Positions 39,643 to 47,393 of a DNA stretch of 64,000 nucleotides are shown here, piece by piece. A program made the position numbers and the translations under genes. The notes beneath the pieces were generated by a model that did no database searches, was not told the DNA's origin, and saw only the letters and a list, made by a program, of their open reading frames with translations. Source of the DNA: Chloroflexota bacterium. GTDB lineage: Bacteria > Chloroflexota > Anaerolineae > Aggregatilineales > J027. Location: positions 1 through 64,000 of the forward strand of contig QMIT01000013.1 in the NCBI GenBank assembly GCA_024434115.1, read 5' to 3'. Position 1 is the stretch's first letter, and each line of letters opens with the position of its first letter.

Positions 39643-41025
39643 TCAAGATATTGCAGCAGTTGCTAATTCAGGCTCAGTCTCCGTTTCAAAGGTATTGACT
39701 TTGGGAAGGTGGTCAGGTACAGATTTCTCCACATTTCGCACTGCTGGAATCAGGTAGCCGAGTAACCCGATGACAATCATCATAAGCGATGAGCCAATAT
39801 AAATCACAGCGATGCCTGAACCTTTTTCTGTGCCGACCAGCCATCCAAATATTCCTGTTAAACTGCCGCCCCGCCGCATGGCAGGCTCAAATACTTGGTC
39901 GGCTAATGGGCCAGCCACGAGTGTTGCCGCTGCCGTCAAAATGCCTTCGAGGAGATAGTTAAAGGCAAATACCCGCCCTTGTATATCCGGTTCGACTTTC
40001 GACATCCAAATGCTGTCAATCGCGCCACCCCGTACCGGAAAATTGAAGGATGAAAAAACTTGGGCGGGGAACCACACGATCAGACTTTGCCCCAAGCCAA
40101 AAATCGTCTTGGCGATGCCTGCACCAATCGTGCCTAACAAAAACGGATGGATGCGCCGAAATTTGCCACCCCCCCATGCGCTCATAAAAATCGCCCCGGT
40201 AATGCCGCCAATCCCCGCTGCGGTGCTGACAGCGGCTAAGGTACGGGCACTATCGCCACTTCGCGCCAAGACCATCGGGGCATAGAGAGCGCCGCCGAGA
40301 TCATGCACCAACCAAAAGCTCACCGCAATGAGCGATAGGGCAAAAAGGTTAGGGCGGGCACGCAGATAACGAAACCCATAGCTAATTTCCGTCCACCAAT
40401 TTTGGCGGCTTTCCCGTCCGGCGTCTGTTTCGGCTGCGCGTGGAATATGGGCGAGGGCGAGGGTGGTCAGCGCAATTGAAAGGGTCATTAGGTCAACCAG
40501 CATAATTCCCGGTAGTTTGACCGTGTAATACAAGACTCCGGCGAACGCTGGCCCGATGATGGAAGCGCCATAATTGGTCACAAAACGCAGACCGCTGGCA
40601 CGGGCATATTGGTCACGGGGAACGAGCAATGTGATCGAGGCCGAAAACGCGATGCCCTGTAATTGACTAAATACAGTGTTCACAGCGCTGGTGATATACA
40701 GATGCCAGATTTCCAGATGGCCCATGAGGTAGAGAATCAACAACGCGATGGTCGAAAGCCCCGCAACGAGATCGCTGCCCATAATCAAGCGCTTGCGATT
40801 CCAGCGATCAACCAACATGCCCGCAATCGGCGCAACAAAAATGGTCGGCAGGATGCTGAAAAAGATCATCAGGGCAACTGACGTAGCTTGGCCCGATTGT
40901 CCCCACAGCCACAGCGTTAGGCCAAAATGGGTCATGCGACTGCCAATTTGGGAGACGGTTTGACCGAACCAGATTCGTAAAAAGGTTTGCATCCCCTGTG
41001 GGAGCGAGGATAGTCGTGTAGTCAT
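39643..41025 (-). CDS. MFS transporter, enterobactin-exporter-like family
   Basis: A 460-residue membrane protein with about twelve helices. The loop 2-3 motif is visible as GMLVDRWNRKRLI (near residues 84-96), and the second half carries a matching region VRGGAIDSIWMSKVEPDIQGRVFAFNYL. The pattern fits MFS_3-type exporters of siderophores or drugs. The substrate is unknown, and no biosynthetic genes are nearby. It lies between the OPRT-like gene (16-base gap) and the HEAT gene (7-base gap). Confidence 0.88.
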   Translation of the reverse strand: MTTRLSSLPQGMQTFLRIWFGQTVSQIGSRMTHFGLTLWLWGQSGQATSVALMIFFSILPTIFVAPIAGMLVDRWNRKRLIMGSDLVAGLSTIALLILYLMGHLEIWHLYITSAVNTVFSQLQGIAFSASITLLVPRDQYARASGLRFVTNYGASIIGPAFAGVLYYTVKLPGIMLVDLMTLSIALTTLALAHIPRAAETDAGRESRQNWWTEISYGFRYLRARPNLFALSLIAVSFWLVHDLGGALYAPMVLARSGDSARTLAAVSTAAGIGGITGAIFMSAWGGGKFRRIHPFLLGTIGAGIAKTIFGLGQSLIVWFPAQVFSSFNFPVRGGAIDSIWMSKVEPDIQGRVFAFNYLLEGILTAAATLVAGPLADQVFEPAMRRGGSLTGIFGWLVGTEKGSGIAVIYIGSSLMMIVIGLLGYLIPAVRNVEKSVPDHLPKVNTFETETEPELATAAIS

Positions 41026-41041
41026 TAGAGACTCAATTCAA

Positions 41042-41668
41042 TTACGTCAAAGTGGTCTGCCAATCGGCGATGCGTTGGGCGAGATGCGCGGTAATCAATC
41101 GTTCTTCGACCACCCATTCCAAACTTTGGGCGAGGGGGAACAAGGCCCGAATATCTTCAATGCCGTGTTGATGAAAGGCTTGGTAGTGCCCCTGCCGTGC
41201 ATCTATCAAACTTAGGACGCGCTTGACCGGAATGCCGACCCGCGCCGCCCGATCTGCAATTTGTAATTCGACAGTACCATCTATCAGCACGTCGGTGAGC
41301 AGGGTGGTGGGATGGCCGACATCGGCTGCACCTTCAATCGCAAACGCAGCGGTATAGGATTTAATCTCGCCATAGGGGTAAAGCATCGGGACATCGGTTA
41401 GCGTTGCCAATACCCCACCTAACGCGGTTGTGTTACGTGTAGTCAGTAACCTATCACGGTCACTCATTGGGGAATAGAGGGCCACCACTAACTCCGCCGT
41501 CCATTTCATCAGGCGTGGAAAAGACGGCAGAAGGGTCAAATGGAACGATAAGGGCCAAAATTCGCCATTCTCGGCTTGAAATCGTCCAAAAAGGATCAAT
41601 CCAGCACGAGCGTATTCCACAAATAAGCTGCGCCGTGCCTCAATCTGATTAAGTGAATCGTCCAACAT
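41042..41668 (-). CDS. Divergent orotate-phosphoribosyltransferase-like protein
   Basis: The 208-residue protein follows the OPRTase layout: YARAGLILFGRFQAENGEFWPLSF (hood strand), MLYPYGEIKSYTAAFAIEG (PRPP-contact region), and TTLLTDVLIDGTVELQIADRAARVGIPVKRVLSLIDARQG at the PRPP loop, ending with a typical C-terminal helix. Several key positions differ from true OPRTase: the acidic pair of the PRPP loop is reduced to one Asp, and the RKEXK motif reads PYGEIK. It may bind a nucleotide or orotate analogue, or have lost activity. It lies ten bases after cinA in the same operon. Confidence 0.6.
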   Translation of the reverse strand: MLDDSLNQIEARRSLFVEYARAGLILFGRFQAENGEFWPLSFHLTLLPSFPRLMKWTAELVVALYSPMSDRDRLLTTRNTTALGGVLATLTDVPMLYPYGEIKSYTAAFAIEGAADVGHPTTLLTDVLIDGTVELQIADRAARVGIPVKRVLSLIDARQGHYQAFHQHGIEDIRALFPLAQSLEWVVEERLITAHLAQRIADWQTTLT

Positions 41669-41678
41669 GACCTAAAAA

Positions 41679-42890
41679 TCAACCAGAGGGGTGCAAATCG
41701 TGCAGAATTTTCCACGCCATACTAAGCCCCCACGTCGCGGCCCATGTCGGGGCTTGAGTGGCTTCCCCACCATAACCATACGAACGGGCACGGGTTTCAT
41801 GCTCGCTGGCAACGGCGATGGCTGTTCCGTGATCACTGGTCGCAATGGCGATGGCAGCAGCAGCTTGGCTATTTTTGAGCGTATGGCGGGCAATATTTTC
41901 CACGTGCCCTTTCAAATCGGCATGTTCGGCATCGGGGTCAAGTTCGGGTAGGGCGCTGTGCAGTCCAGTGAGACCATCATAAACCGAAGCGGATTCAATG
42001 ACGGCTTCTCCGCCAGACGTCTGTTTAACCCGATCTCGTAACGTACCGCCCGTGCCTGTTTCCCAAAGCGCGACCTTACCACCGATTTTTTGGAGGAGAC
42101 CAACCACTGCACCCTCAAGCGGGTCTTTGCCTGTGCCATAAATAAAATCACCGAGCCGCTGGCGCACGATATGTTCAATTTTAGCGATCATTTCGTTGGC
42201 TTCCGTTTCGGTATCGGCGCGGGCTGTGATGCGAATATCGGTTTGCCCGGTGTGTGCTGCCAGTCCAACTGTTGGATTGGCATAGGTCATCAAGTCGGCA
42301 ATTTTTTCATCAATCAGGCTTTCGCCAATGCCCGCTGTTTTTAAAACCAGCGCCTTGATAATGCCTTTTTGTCCCATTTTTTCTTGCAGATAGGGGATGA
42401 CCCGCTGACTCAGCAGGAATTTCATCTCACTCGGCACACCGGGCAAGCTGATAATGATGCCCTGCTCATCTTCTACGATGTAACAGGGGGCTGTGCCAAC
42501 CGGATTTTCAATCGGAATCGCTCCAGCGGGGATATGCGCCTGCTGGCGATTATTTTCACTCATGCGCGACCCGAAACGGCGGAAACGTTCGGCGATCTGG
42601 TCAAGCAAATCTTGACGAAATTCCAACGGACGGCCTGTCGCATCGGCAACGGCTTGGCGGGTCATATCATCAACCGTTGGGCCAAGCCCACCCGTTGTAA
42701 TCACCAAGTCGCTGCGGGAGAGGCCCAGTTTGATAGATTGGGTGATGCGCGGTAGGTTATCGCCTACGCTGGTCACATAAAATAAATTCACCCCGATGTC
42801 GCGCAGAGTTCGGGCAATATGTGTTGAGTTGGTGTCAGTGATTTCGCCTAACAGAAGTTCCGTGCCGATGGCAATGATTTCGGCGTTCAT
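41679..42890 (-). CDS. cinA: CinA-family protein with degenerate C-terminal amidohydrolase domain
   Basis: The protein has 403 residues. The N-terminal COG1058 domain is well conserved (IAIGTELLLGEITDTNS, TTGGLGPTVDDMTRQAV, ISLPGVPSEMKFLL). The C-terminal PncC region (from about residue 255), which in active enzymes deamidates nicotinamide mononucleotide, is altered. The AESXTGG signature reads WETGTGG at 276-282, so the usual nucleophilic serine is a threonine, and the following block lacks the usual lysine. The N-domain (ADP-ribose pyrophosphatase-type) may still work while the C-domain may not. It lies eight bases after the CRP-like gene. Confidence 0.92.
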   Translation of the reverse strand: MNAEIIAIGTELLLGEITDTNSTHIARTLRDIGVNLFYVTSVGDNLPRITQSIKLGLSRSDLVITTGGLGPTVDDMTRQAVADATGRPLEFRQDLLDQIAERFRRFGSRMSENNRQQAHIPAGAIPIENPVGTAPCYIVEDEQGIIISLPGVPSEMKFLLSQRVIPYLQEKMGQKGIIKALVLKTAGIGESLIDEKIADLMTYANPTVGLAAHTGQTDIRITARADTETEANEMIAKIEHIVRQRLGDFIYGTGKDPLEGAVVGLLQKIGGKVALWETGTGGTLRDRVKQTSGGEAVIESASVYDGLTGLHSALPELDPDAEHADLKGHVENIARHTLKNSQAAAAIAIATSDHGTAIAVASEHETRARSYGYGGEATQAPTWAATWGLSMAWKILHDLHPSG

Positions 42891-42898
42891 GCAGAGGG

Positions 42899-43399
42899 CT
42901 ACTCCTCGGATTGTTGAGAATACATAATTTGTTCACGGATTTGCATGTCCGCGCCGCGAATTTTGGTGGCAAGGTCAGTTGCGAGATTAAACATTAGCCG
43001 ATAACCCAACTGAGGGTACATATCGCACAGATTAATCAGGCGCTGGCGTGGGATGATGATAAGCGTGGTGCCGTTTTTGGCACAGCGGGCCGTCGCTGAA
43101 CGTAGCCCTTCATCTAACAAGGCCACTTCCCCGAAGGATTGCCCGATGCGAAAGGTCGCAACGGTGCGTGGGCCGGTCAATCTGCCCGTGTTACCCTTGC
43201 CGAAAATGGCGGCGTCTACTTGAATGGCAATTTCCCCTTCCGCGACAACATACAGTTCGGCACTGGCCGAGTTTTCGGTAAAAATCACATCCCCATCGTT
43301 GTACGCCTGTGTTTGGCAAATGGAGGCGATTAATTCTAATTGCGTTGGGGTCAAATCATAAAAAATATCGGCCTCTTTGAGAATCGCGGTAATGGACAT
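42899..43399 (-). CDS. Cyclic-nucleotide-binding domain protein (no DNA-binding domain)
   Basis: The protein has about 166 residues and consists of a CRP/FNR-type cNMP-binding beta-barrel: ICQTQAYNDGDVIFTENSASAELYVVAEGEIAI, SFGEVALLDEGLRSATARCAKNGTTLIII and a C-terminal helix. The phosphate-binding cassette GEVALLDEGLRSATA has the family shape. There is no helix-turn-helix, so it is not a transcription factor by itself. The start is ATG at 43399 with GGAG nine bases ahead. The upstream ATG at 43444 lies inside the predicted -10 box and would not be on the transcript. It is the first gene of the operon down to 38556. Confidence 0.82.
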   Translation of the reverse strand: MSITAILKEADIFYDLTPTQLELIASICQTQAYNDGDVIFTENSASAELYVVAEGEIAIQVDAAIFGKGNTGRLTGPRTVATFRIGQSFGEVALLDEGLRSATARCAKNGTTLIIIPRQRLINLCDMYPQLGYRLMFNLATDLATKIRGADMQIREQIMYSQQSEE

Positions 43400-43441
43400 G
43401 GGTATGCACTCCACAAAACCAGCTAATGGTGAGACTGGTGT

Positions 43442-43487
43442 CATTATAACACGCCCTTTTGGTCAATTGCAGGCCATTGTTATAATG
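43442..43487. promoter_or_regulatory. Mirrored divergent promoters with identical -10 boxes
   Basis: CATTATAAC (43442-43450) and GTTATAATG (43479-43487) are exact inverse complements, each holding a perfect TATAAT. One -10 faces the cNMP-binding gene on minus and the other faces yraN on plus, with starts about 20-40 bases downstream of each. For yraN a weak -35 TTGGTC lies 16 bases upstream (43459-43464). The minus -35 is not clear. Confidence 0.6.
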
Positions 43488-43513
43488 AGAAAGATGGATT
43501 TGGAGATTATCGG

Positions 43514-43891
43514 ATGCCAACCAATACCACTCGAAAGCTACTTGGTCAGCAAGGTGAAACTGTTGTGACTCAGCACTTGCTTGGTTTAGGTTGGCAGTTA
43601 GTGGAACGCAATTGGCGCTGTCGTGCAGGTGAAATAGATTTGATTATGCAGGATGGCAAGACGCTGGTGATTGTGGAAGTGCGTACCCGGCGTGGCAAGG
43701 TGGCGATGGAAAACGCACTGGCAAGCGTGAATGCTCGTAAACAGGCGAAATTGATGGAATTAGCGGCGACCTACCGTCTGGGAAAAAATATAGATGATAC
43801 TACCCCCATTCGCGTAGATGTGGTCGGGGTTGCGCTTGACAGGGACGGCACATTCGCAGTAAAGGTGATTCACGATGCCCTTAGCTGGTGA
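43514..43891 (+). CDS. yraN: YraN family (UPF0102) endonuclease-fold protein
   Basis: A 125-residue protein of the UPF0102 family, which has a Holliday-junction-resolvase-like nuclease fold. The conserved core is intact: GQQGETVVTQHLLGLGW, WRCRAGEIDLIMQDGKTLVIVEVRTR, then RKQAKLMELAATY. Its function in cells is not established. GGAG lies eight bases before the ATG. It overlaps miaA by 17 bases. Confidence 0.92.
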   Translation: MPTNTTRKLLGQQGETVVTQHLLGLGWQLVERNWRCRAGEIDLIMQDGKTLVIVEVRTRRGKVAMENALASVNARKQAKLMELAATYRLGKNIDDTTPIRVDVVGVALDRDGTFAVKVIHDALSW

Positions 43892-44837
43892 AACCCTTGA
43901 TCGTCATCCGGTGGCGGTCATCATTGGCCCGACAGCGGTGGGCAAAACCGATACAGCGATACAGGTGGCACAGGCTCTTGATGGCGAAATTATCAGTGCC
44001 GACAGCCGCCAAGTTTATCAATATATGGACATTGGCACGGCCAAACCCACCCCTGAACAACGCGCCACCATTCCCCATTACCTGATTGATGTCGTGACCC
44101 CCGACCAATTTTATACCGCTGTAGATTTTCAAACTCAAGCCGCCGCCGCCATTAAGGATATTCACGAGCGGGGCAAACTCCCGTTGATTGTGGGTGGGAC
44201 GGGCCAGTATATTTCAGCATTGTTGGAGGGGTGGCAGTTCCCCGAAGTGCAGGCTAATTATGAACTGCGCTCGGACTTGGAAGCCTATGCCGAAGCACAC
44301 GGCTGGGAGGCCCTATTAGAGCGATTACGGGCCGTTGACCGCGTGACCGCCGAACGTATTGATGGGCGGAACATCCGGCGCGTGGTGCGAGCGTTGGAAG
44401 TGTCTCTAGAATCAGGGCGGCCATTTTCGGAATTCCAGAAAAAACATTCGCCTGCCTATGATGTGCTGCAATTTGGCTTAACGCTAGATCGCGCTGCTTT
44501 GTATGAACGGGCGGATCGGCGGGTGAGTCATATGGTTGAAGCGGGACTGGTGGACGAGGTTCGCGCTCTGGTCGAAGCGGGCTATACTTGGAATTTGTCG
44601 GCGATGAGTGGATTGGGGTATCTGCAAATTGGGTATTATTTACGTGGCGAGATGTCGTTGGACGAGGCTTTAACCGATTTGTGCCACCAAACCCATGCTT
44701 TTATCCGACGACAGTACACTTGGTTTCGTAAATATAACGCGGCTGCCCGATGGTTAGAAAGTAATACTGAAGCCGCTGATCAGATAAACACACAGATTCA
44801 GCAATGGCTTGCTGCACTGGCTGAAAAGGGTAGATGA
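43875..44837 (+). CDS. miaA: tRNA dimethylallyltransferase MiaA
   Basis: A 320-residue enzyme that prenylates A37 of tRNAs reading UNN codons. All signatures are present: P-loop GPTAVGKTDTAI, SADSRQVYQYMDIGTAKPT, VGGTGQYI, and DGRNIRRVVRALEV, with the C-terminal TRXYXKRQXTWFR block seen as QTHAFIRRQYTWFRKY. It overlaps yraN at its start and the next gene by four bases at its end, so the three are probably one transcript. Confidence 0.97.
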   Translation: MPLAGETLDRHPVAVIIGPTAVGKTDTAIQVAQALDGEIISADSRQVYQYMDIGTAKPTPEQRATIPHYLIDVVTPDQFYTAVDFQTQAAAAIKDIHERGKLPLIVGGTGQYISALLEGWQFPEVQANYELRSDLEAYAEAHGWEALLERLRAVDRVTAERIDGRNIRRVVRALEVSLESGRPFSEFQKKHSPAYDVLQFGLTLDRAALYERADRRVSHMVEAGLVDEVRALVEAGYTWNLSAMSGLGYLQIGYYLRGEMSLDEALTDLCHQTHAFIRRQYTWFRKYNAAARWLESNTEAADQINTQIQQWLAALAEKGR

Positions 44838-45631
44838 TGAATGTAATCAGAGGCACAAGGGGTCGAGCATCGGATGCGGCAGGGGGAGCTTATCGCCGAT
44901 CTCGCCGATTTTTTATTGATACCGAAAACACCAAATTGGTACTGGCGCTTGTTATTCTTGGGGTCACGTTGTCACTGGCAATTCCCGCCGTATTTCCTGA
45001 ACTCAAGCGCAGTGGCCCAGAATGTCTTACTTTGATGTCACCACCCGGCGGCAATCAACGTTCAATACTGGCTGAAAATGGCGATACACGGCAAGACCTA
45101 ACACTGATTGTGGATATTGATGCGAATCAGGCAAATGACAGGGAAGACCCTCTAATCAAAGTAGGCGAACCGCTCATCATTGATGTGGTTTTTCAAAATG
45201 ATGATATAGGAGCAATTACGCTCTATTTTATTGATGATGCGATTGCTGTTGGCCCTCCCGCTTCCCCTGATTCAGTCGGTGGGATTTATCTTGAAATTCG
45301 AAATAAAGCAACCAACCAACTCTATAGTGGTTCGCTTCAAGGTGTGGCTCCAAATATCAGCGGCTCCTTTGATTATGAGGATTTGCACGTGCTTCAGTCA
45401 CGCCGAAGATGCTCAGTAAGGGTCATATTTGAACCTGAGCAATTAGCGGCTATGAATATGGGGGTGGGGGAATACGAAATCCGTGCCTATTACAATAACC
45501 CCAATCGCGGCGTTTTGCCTGCTACTGCTCCCGATGGATCAACCCCAACCGCGACTCCAATGTTCCAAGATCAGGGCGTTTGGAGAGGAAGAATCAATAG
45601 TAAAATAGTGACTTTTGAAATCTCACCGTGA
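44834..45631 (+). CDS. Membrane-anchored protein of unknown function
   Basis: A 265-residue protein I do not recognise. A basic N-terminus (about 1-30, GGAYRRSRRFF) is followed by one membrane helix (KLVLALVILGVTLSLAIPAVF, about 34-54). The rest is an extracytoplasmic beta-rich region, including VGEPLIIDVVFQNDDIGAITLYFIDD and the closing VWRGRINSKIVTFEISP, that resembles an Ig-like sandwich. Single cysteines (about 63 and 195) could form a disulfide. It overlaps miaA by four bases and the convergent permease gene by nine at its 3' end. Confidence 0.7.
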   Translation: MMNVIRGTRGRASDAAGGAYRRSRRFFIDTENTKLVLALVILGVTLSLAIPAVFPELKRSGPECLTLMSPPGGNQRSILAENGDTRQDLTLIVDIDANQANDREDPLIKVGEPLIIDVVFQNDDIGAITLYFIDDAIAVGPPASPDSVGGIYLEIRNKATNQLYSGSLQGVAPNISGSFDYEDLHVLQSRRRCSVRVIFEPEQLAAMNMGVGEYEIRAYYNNPNRGVLPATAPDGSTPTATPMFQDQGVWRGRINSKIVTFEISP

Positions 45632-46444
45632 GGGTGATTTGCCAATCGTATCCGCGAACCAATTTGCCAACAACACACAAATCATGAGCATTCCTCCCGG
45701 CGCGATGACCAAGAGAGGTGTTTCACGGATGGTACGATACCCCTGTGCCAGCATTGTGCCCCAATCCGGCTGTGAAATATCTCCCCCCAAGCCCAAAAAG
45801 GTCAGCGCGGCCTGATAAATCAATGACCAGCTAAAAATCACTGATCCAAAAGCGGCAAGGGCAGGCAGGGCGGTAGGGATGATGTGCCGCCGTAAAATGT
45901 ACAATCGTGATGCGCCAATGCTACGTGCGCCCTCAATAAATGGCTGGGTCAAAGTGGCGCGTAGGGCATCCGCCGCGACTTGGGCATAGAGGGGAATGGC
46001 GGCGATTCCCAACGCAAGCGCCAATGTCCATAGGCTCGGTTCAAGGGCCGTCAAGATCACTAATGCGGTCAAAATGGAGGGGAAAGCGAGGAGGGCATCC
46101 AGCAAGATTGAGAGCAACCAACGGATTGGCGCAGGGGCGATTATCAATACCCCCCCCAGCAGCAAGCCGCCAGCAATGGCAACCCCAGTGGCGATAAAGG
46201 CCGCGCTGAGGGTGCGCTGACCTCCGACCATCAATCGGCTAAATACATCACGCCCCAGATAATCCGTGCCAAGCCAATATTTATCAGATGAGGAGGCAAG
46301 TTCATCTCCTGAGTTCGGTTTTAGGGGGTCATGATTGGTGAGTTGAGGGGCAATCAATACGAATCCGGCTAGGATAACAATGGGCAGCCATAATCCAAAA
46401 TTGACACGCAGGGGAGGCATGAAATAATTAGGCAAATTCAGCAA
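45623..46444 (-). CDS. Peptide-type ABC transporter permease, DppC family (second system)
   Basis: A 273-residue permease. An N-terminal helix (about 18-34) precedes the DppC hallmark YWLGTDYLGRDVFSRL. Five further helices follow, with the coupling loop EGARSIGASRLYILRRHIIP near residues 178-197. It pairs with the DppB-type protein of the gene just upstream. The frame begins at TTG 46444, inside the preceding gene by 17 bases; ATG at 46420 is the alternative. It ends the three-gene operon from 49064. Confidence 0.9.
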   Translation of the reverse strand: MLNLPNYFMPPLRVNFGLWLPIVILAGFVLIAPQLTNHDPLKPNSGDELASSSDKYWLGTDYLGRDVFSRLMVGGQRTLSAAFIATGVAIAGGLLLGGVLIIAPAPIRWLLSILLDALLAFPSILTALVILTALEPSLWTLALALGIAAIPLYAQVAADALRATLTQPFIEGARSIGASRLYILRRHIIPTALPALAAFGSVIFSWSLIYQAALTFLGLGGDISQPDWGTMLAQGYRTIRETPLLVIAPGGMLMICVLLANWFADTIGKSPSR

Positions 46445-47387
46445 AGTGAGTGCTCAAACGGGGGTCAATCAACCGCTGGCCTAATCGGGCAAGTCCATTA
46501 GCCAGCAAATAGACCATTGCCGCCAGCAAAGCCAACGCCTGCACCATCGGGTAGTCGCGGTCAAGCACTGATTGAAACAGTAGACTGCCCAAGCCACGTC
46601 GCACAAATAGCCCCTCAATGATCACCGTCCCTCCCAATAAAAATCCGGTTTGCAGGGCCACCACTCGCAAAACAGGCAAGAGGGCTACCCGTAGTGCATG
46701 ATCGAACAAATCAATCGGCGGGAGTCCTTTCGCACGGGCGGTTAGCATAAATGGTTGCTGAAAGGCATCGGTCAGGCTGGCACTCAACACCCGTGCCATC
46801 GCCCCCGATGTGTGAAACCCCAATACCAGCGCTGGCAAAATTAAATGACGCGGCGTATCCGACCCCACCGATGGCAGGAGGTCTAGTTCAAGGCTGAAAA
46901 TAAACACCGCCACTATCGCTGTAATGTAGATTGGCACAGATTGGGAAAAGGCGATCATCCCTCGGCTTAAAAAACGCAGAGGGGGCGGACTAGTTTCAAT
47001 ACTGGCGACCCCTAAAACGCCTCCCGTCAGCAGCATCACCGCAAACGCGGCCATACCAAGTGCGAAAGTTGGGCCAATGCGGTCTTGGATGCTATGTATT
47101 ACTGCATCCCGATAGCGCAGGGATTGGCCTAAGTCGCCGTGCAATATATCCACGATATAGCTGAGATATTGTTGAGGCAGGGGGTCATTTAAGCCTAGTT
47201 TCTCTTTTTCAGCCTCAATTTGGGCGTTGGATGCCCCGGCAGGCAGCAACTCAGCCGAAATTGCATCCCCCGGCAGCACCCGCACCGCTACAAAAACGAG
47301 AGTCACCGCCGTCCACATGACCAGCACCCCTCGCAATAAACCACGTACCGAGAGTTGGACAATCGTCAGCAAACGGCCTTTGGTCAT
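46428..47387 (-). CDS. Peptide-type ABC transporter permease, DppB family (second system)
   Basis: A 319-residue permease. The N-terminal helix is followed by the DppB signature VRVLPGDAISAELLP. About five more helices are present, with the coupling loop TARAKGLPPIDLFDHALRVALLP near residues 215-237. It would form a heterodimer with the overlapping DppC-type protein. The start ATG at 47387 comes six bases after the binding-protein stop. Confidence 0.92.
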   Translation of the reverse strand: MTKGRLLTIVQLSVRGLLRGVLVMWTAVTLVFVAVRVLPGDAISAELLPAGASNAQIEAEKEKLGLNDPLPQQYLSYIVDILHGDLGQSLRYRDAVIHSIQDRIGPTFALGMAAFAVMLLTGGVLGVASIETSPPPLRFLSRGMIAFSQSVPIYITAIVAVFIFSLELDLLPSVGSDTPRHLILPALVLGFHTSGAMARVLSASLTDAFQQPFMLTARAKGLPPIDLFDHALRVALLPVLRVVALQTGFLLGGTVIIEGLFVRRGLGSLLFQSVLDRDYPMVQALALLAAMVYLLANGLARLGQRLIDPRLSTHFAEFA

Positions 47388-47393
47388 AGCAGA

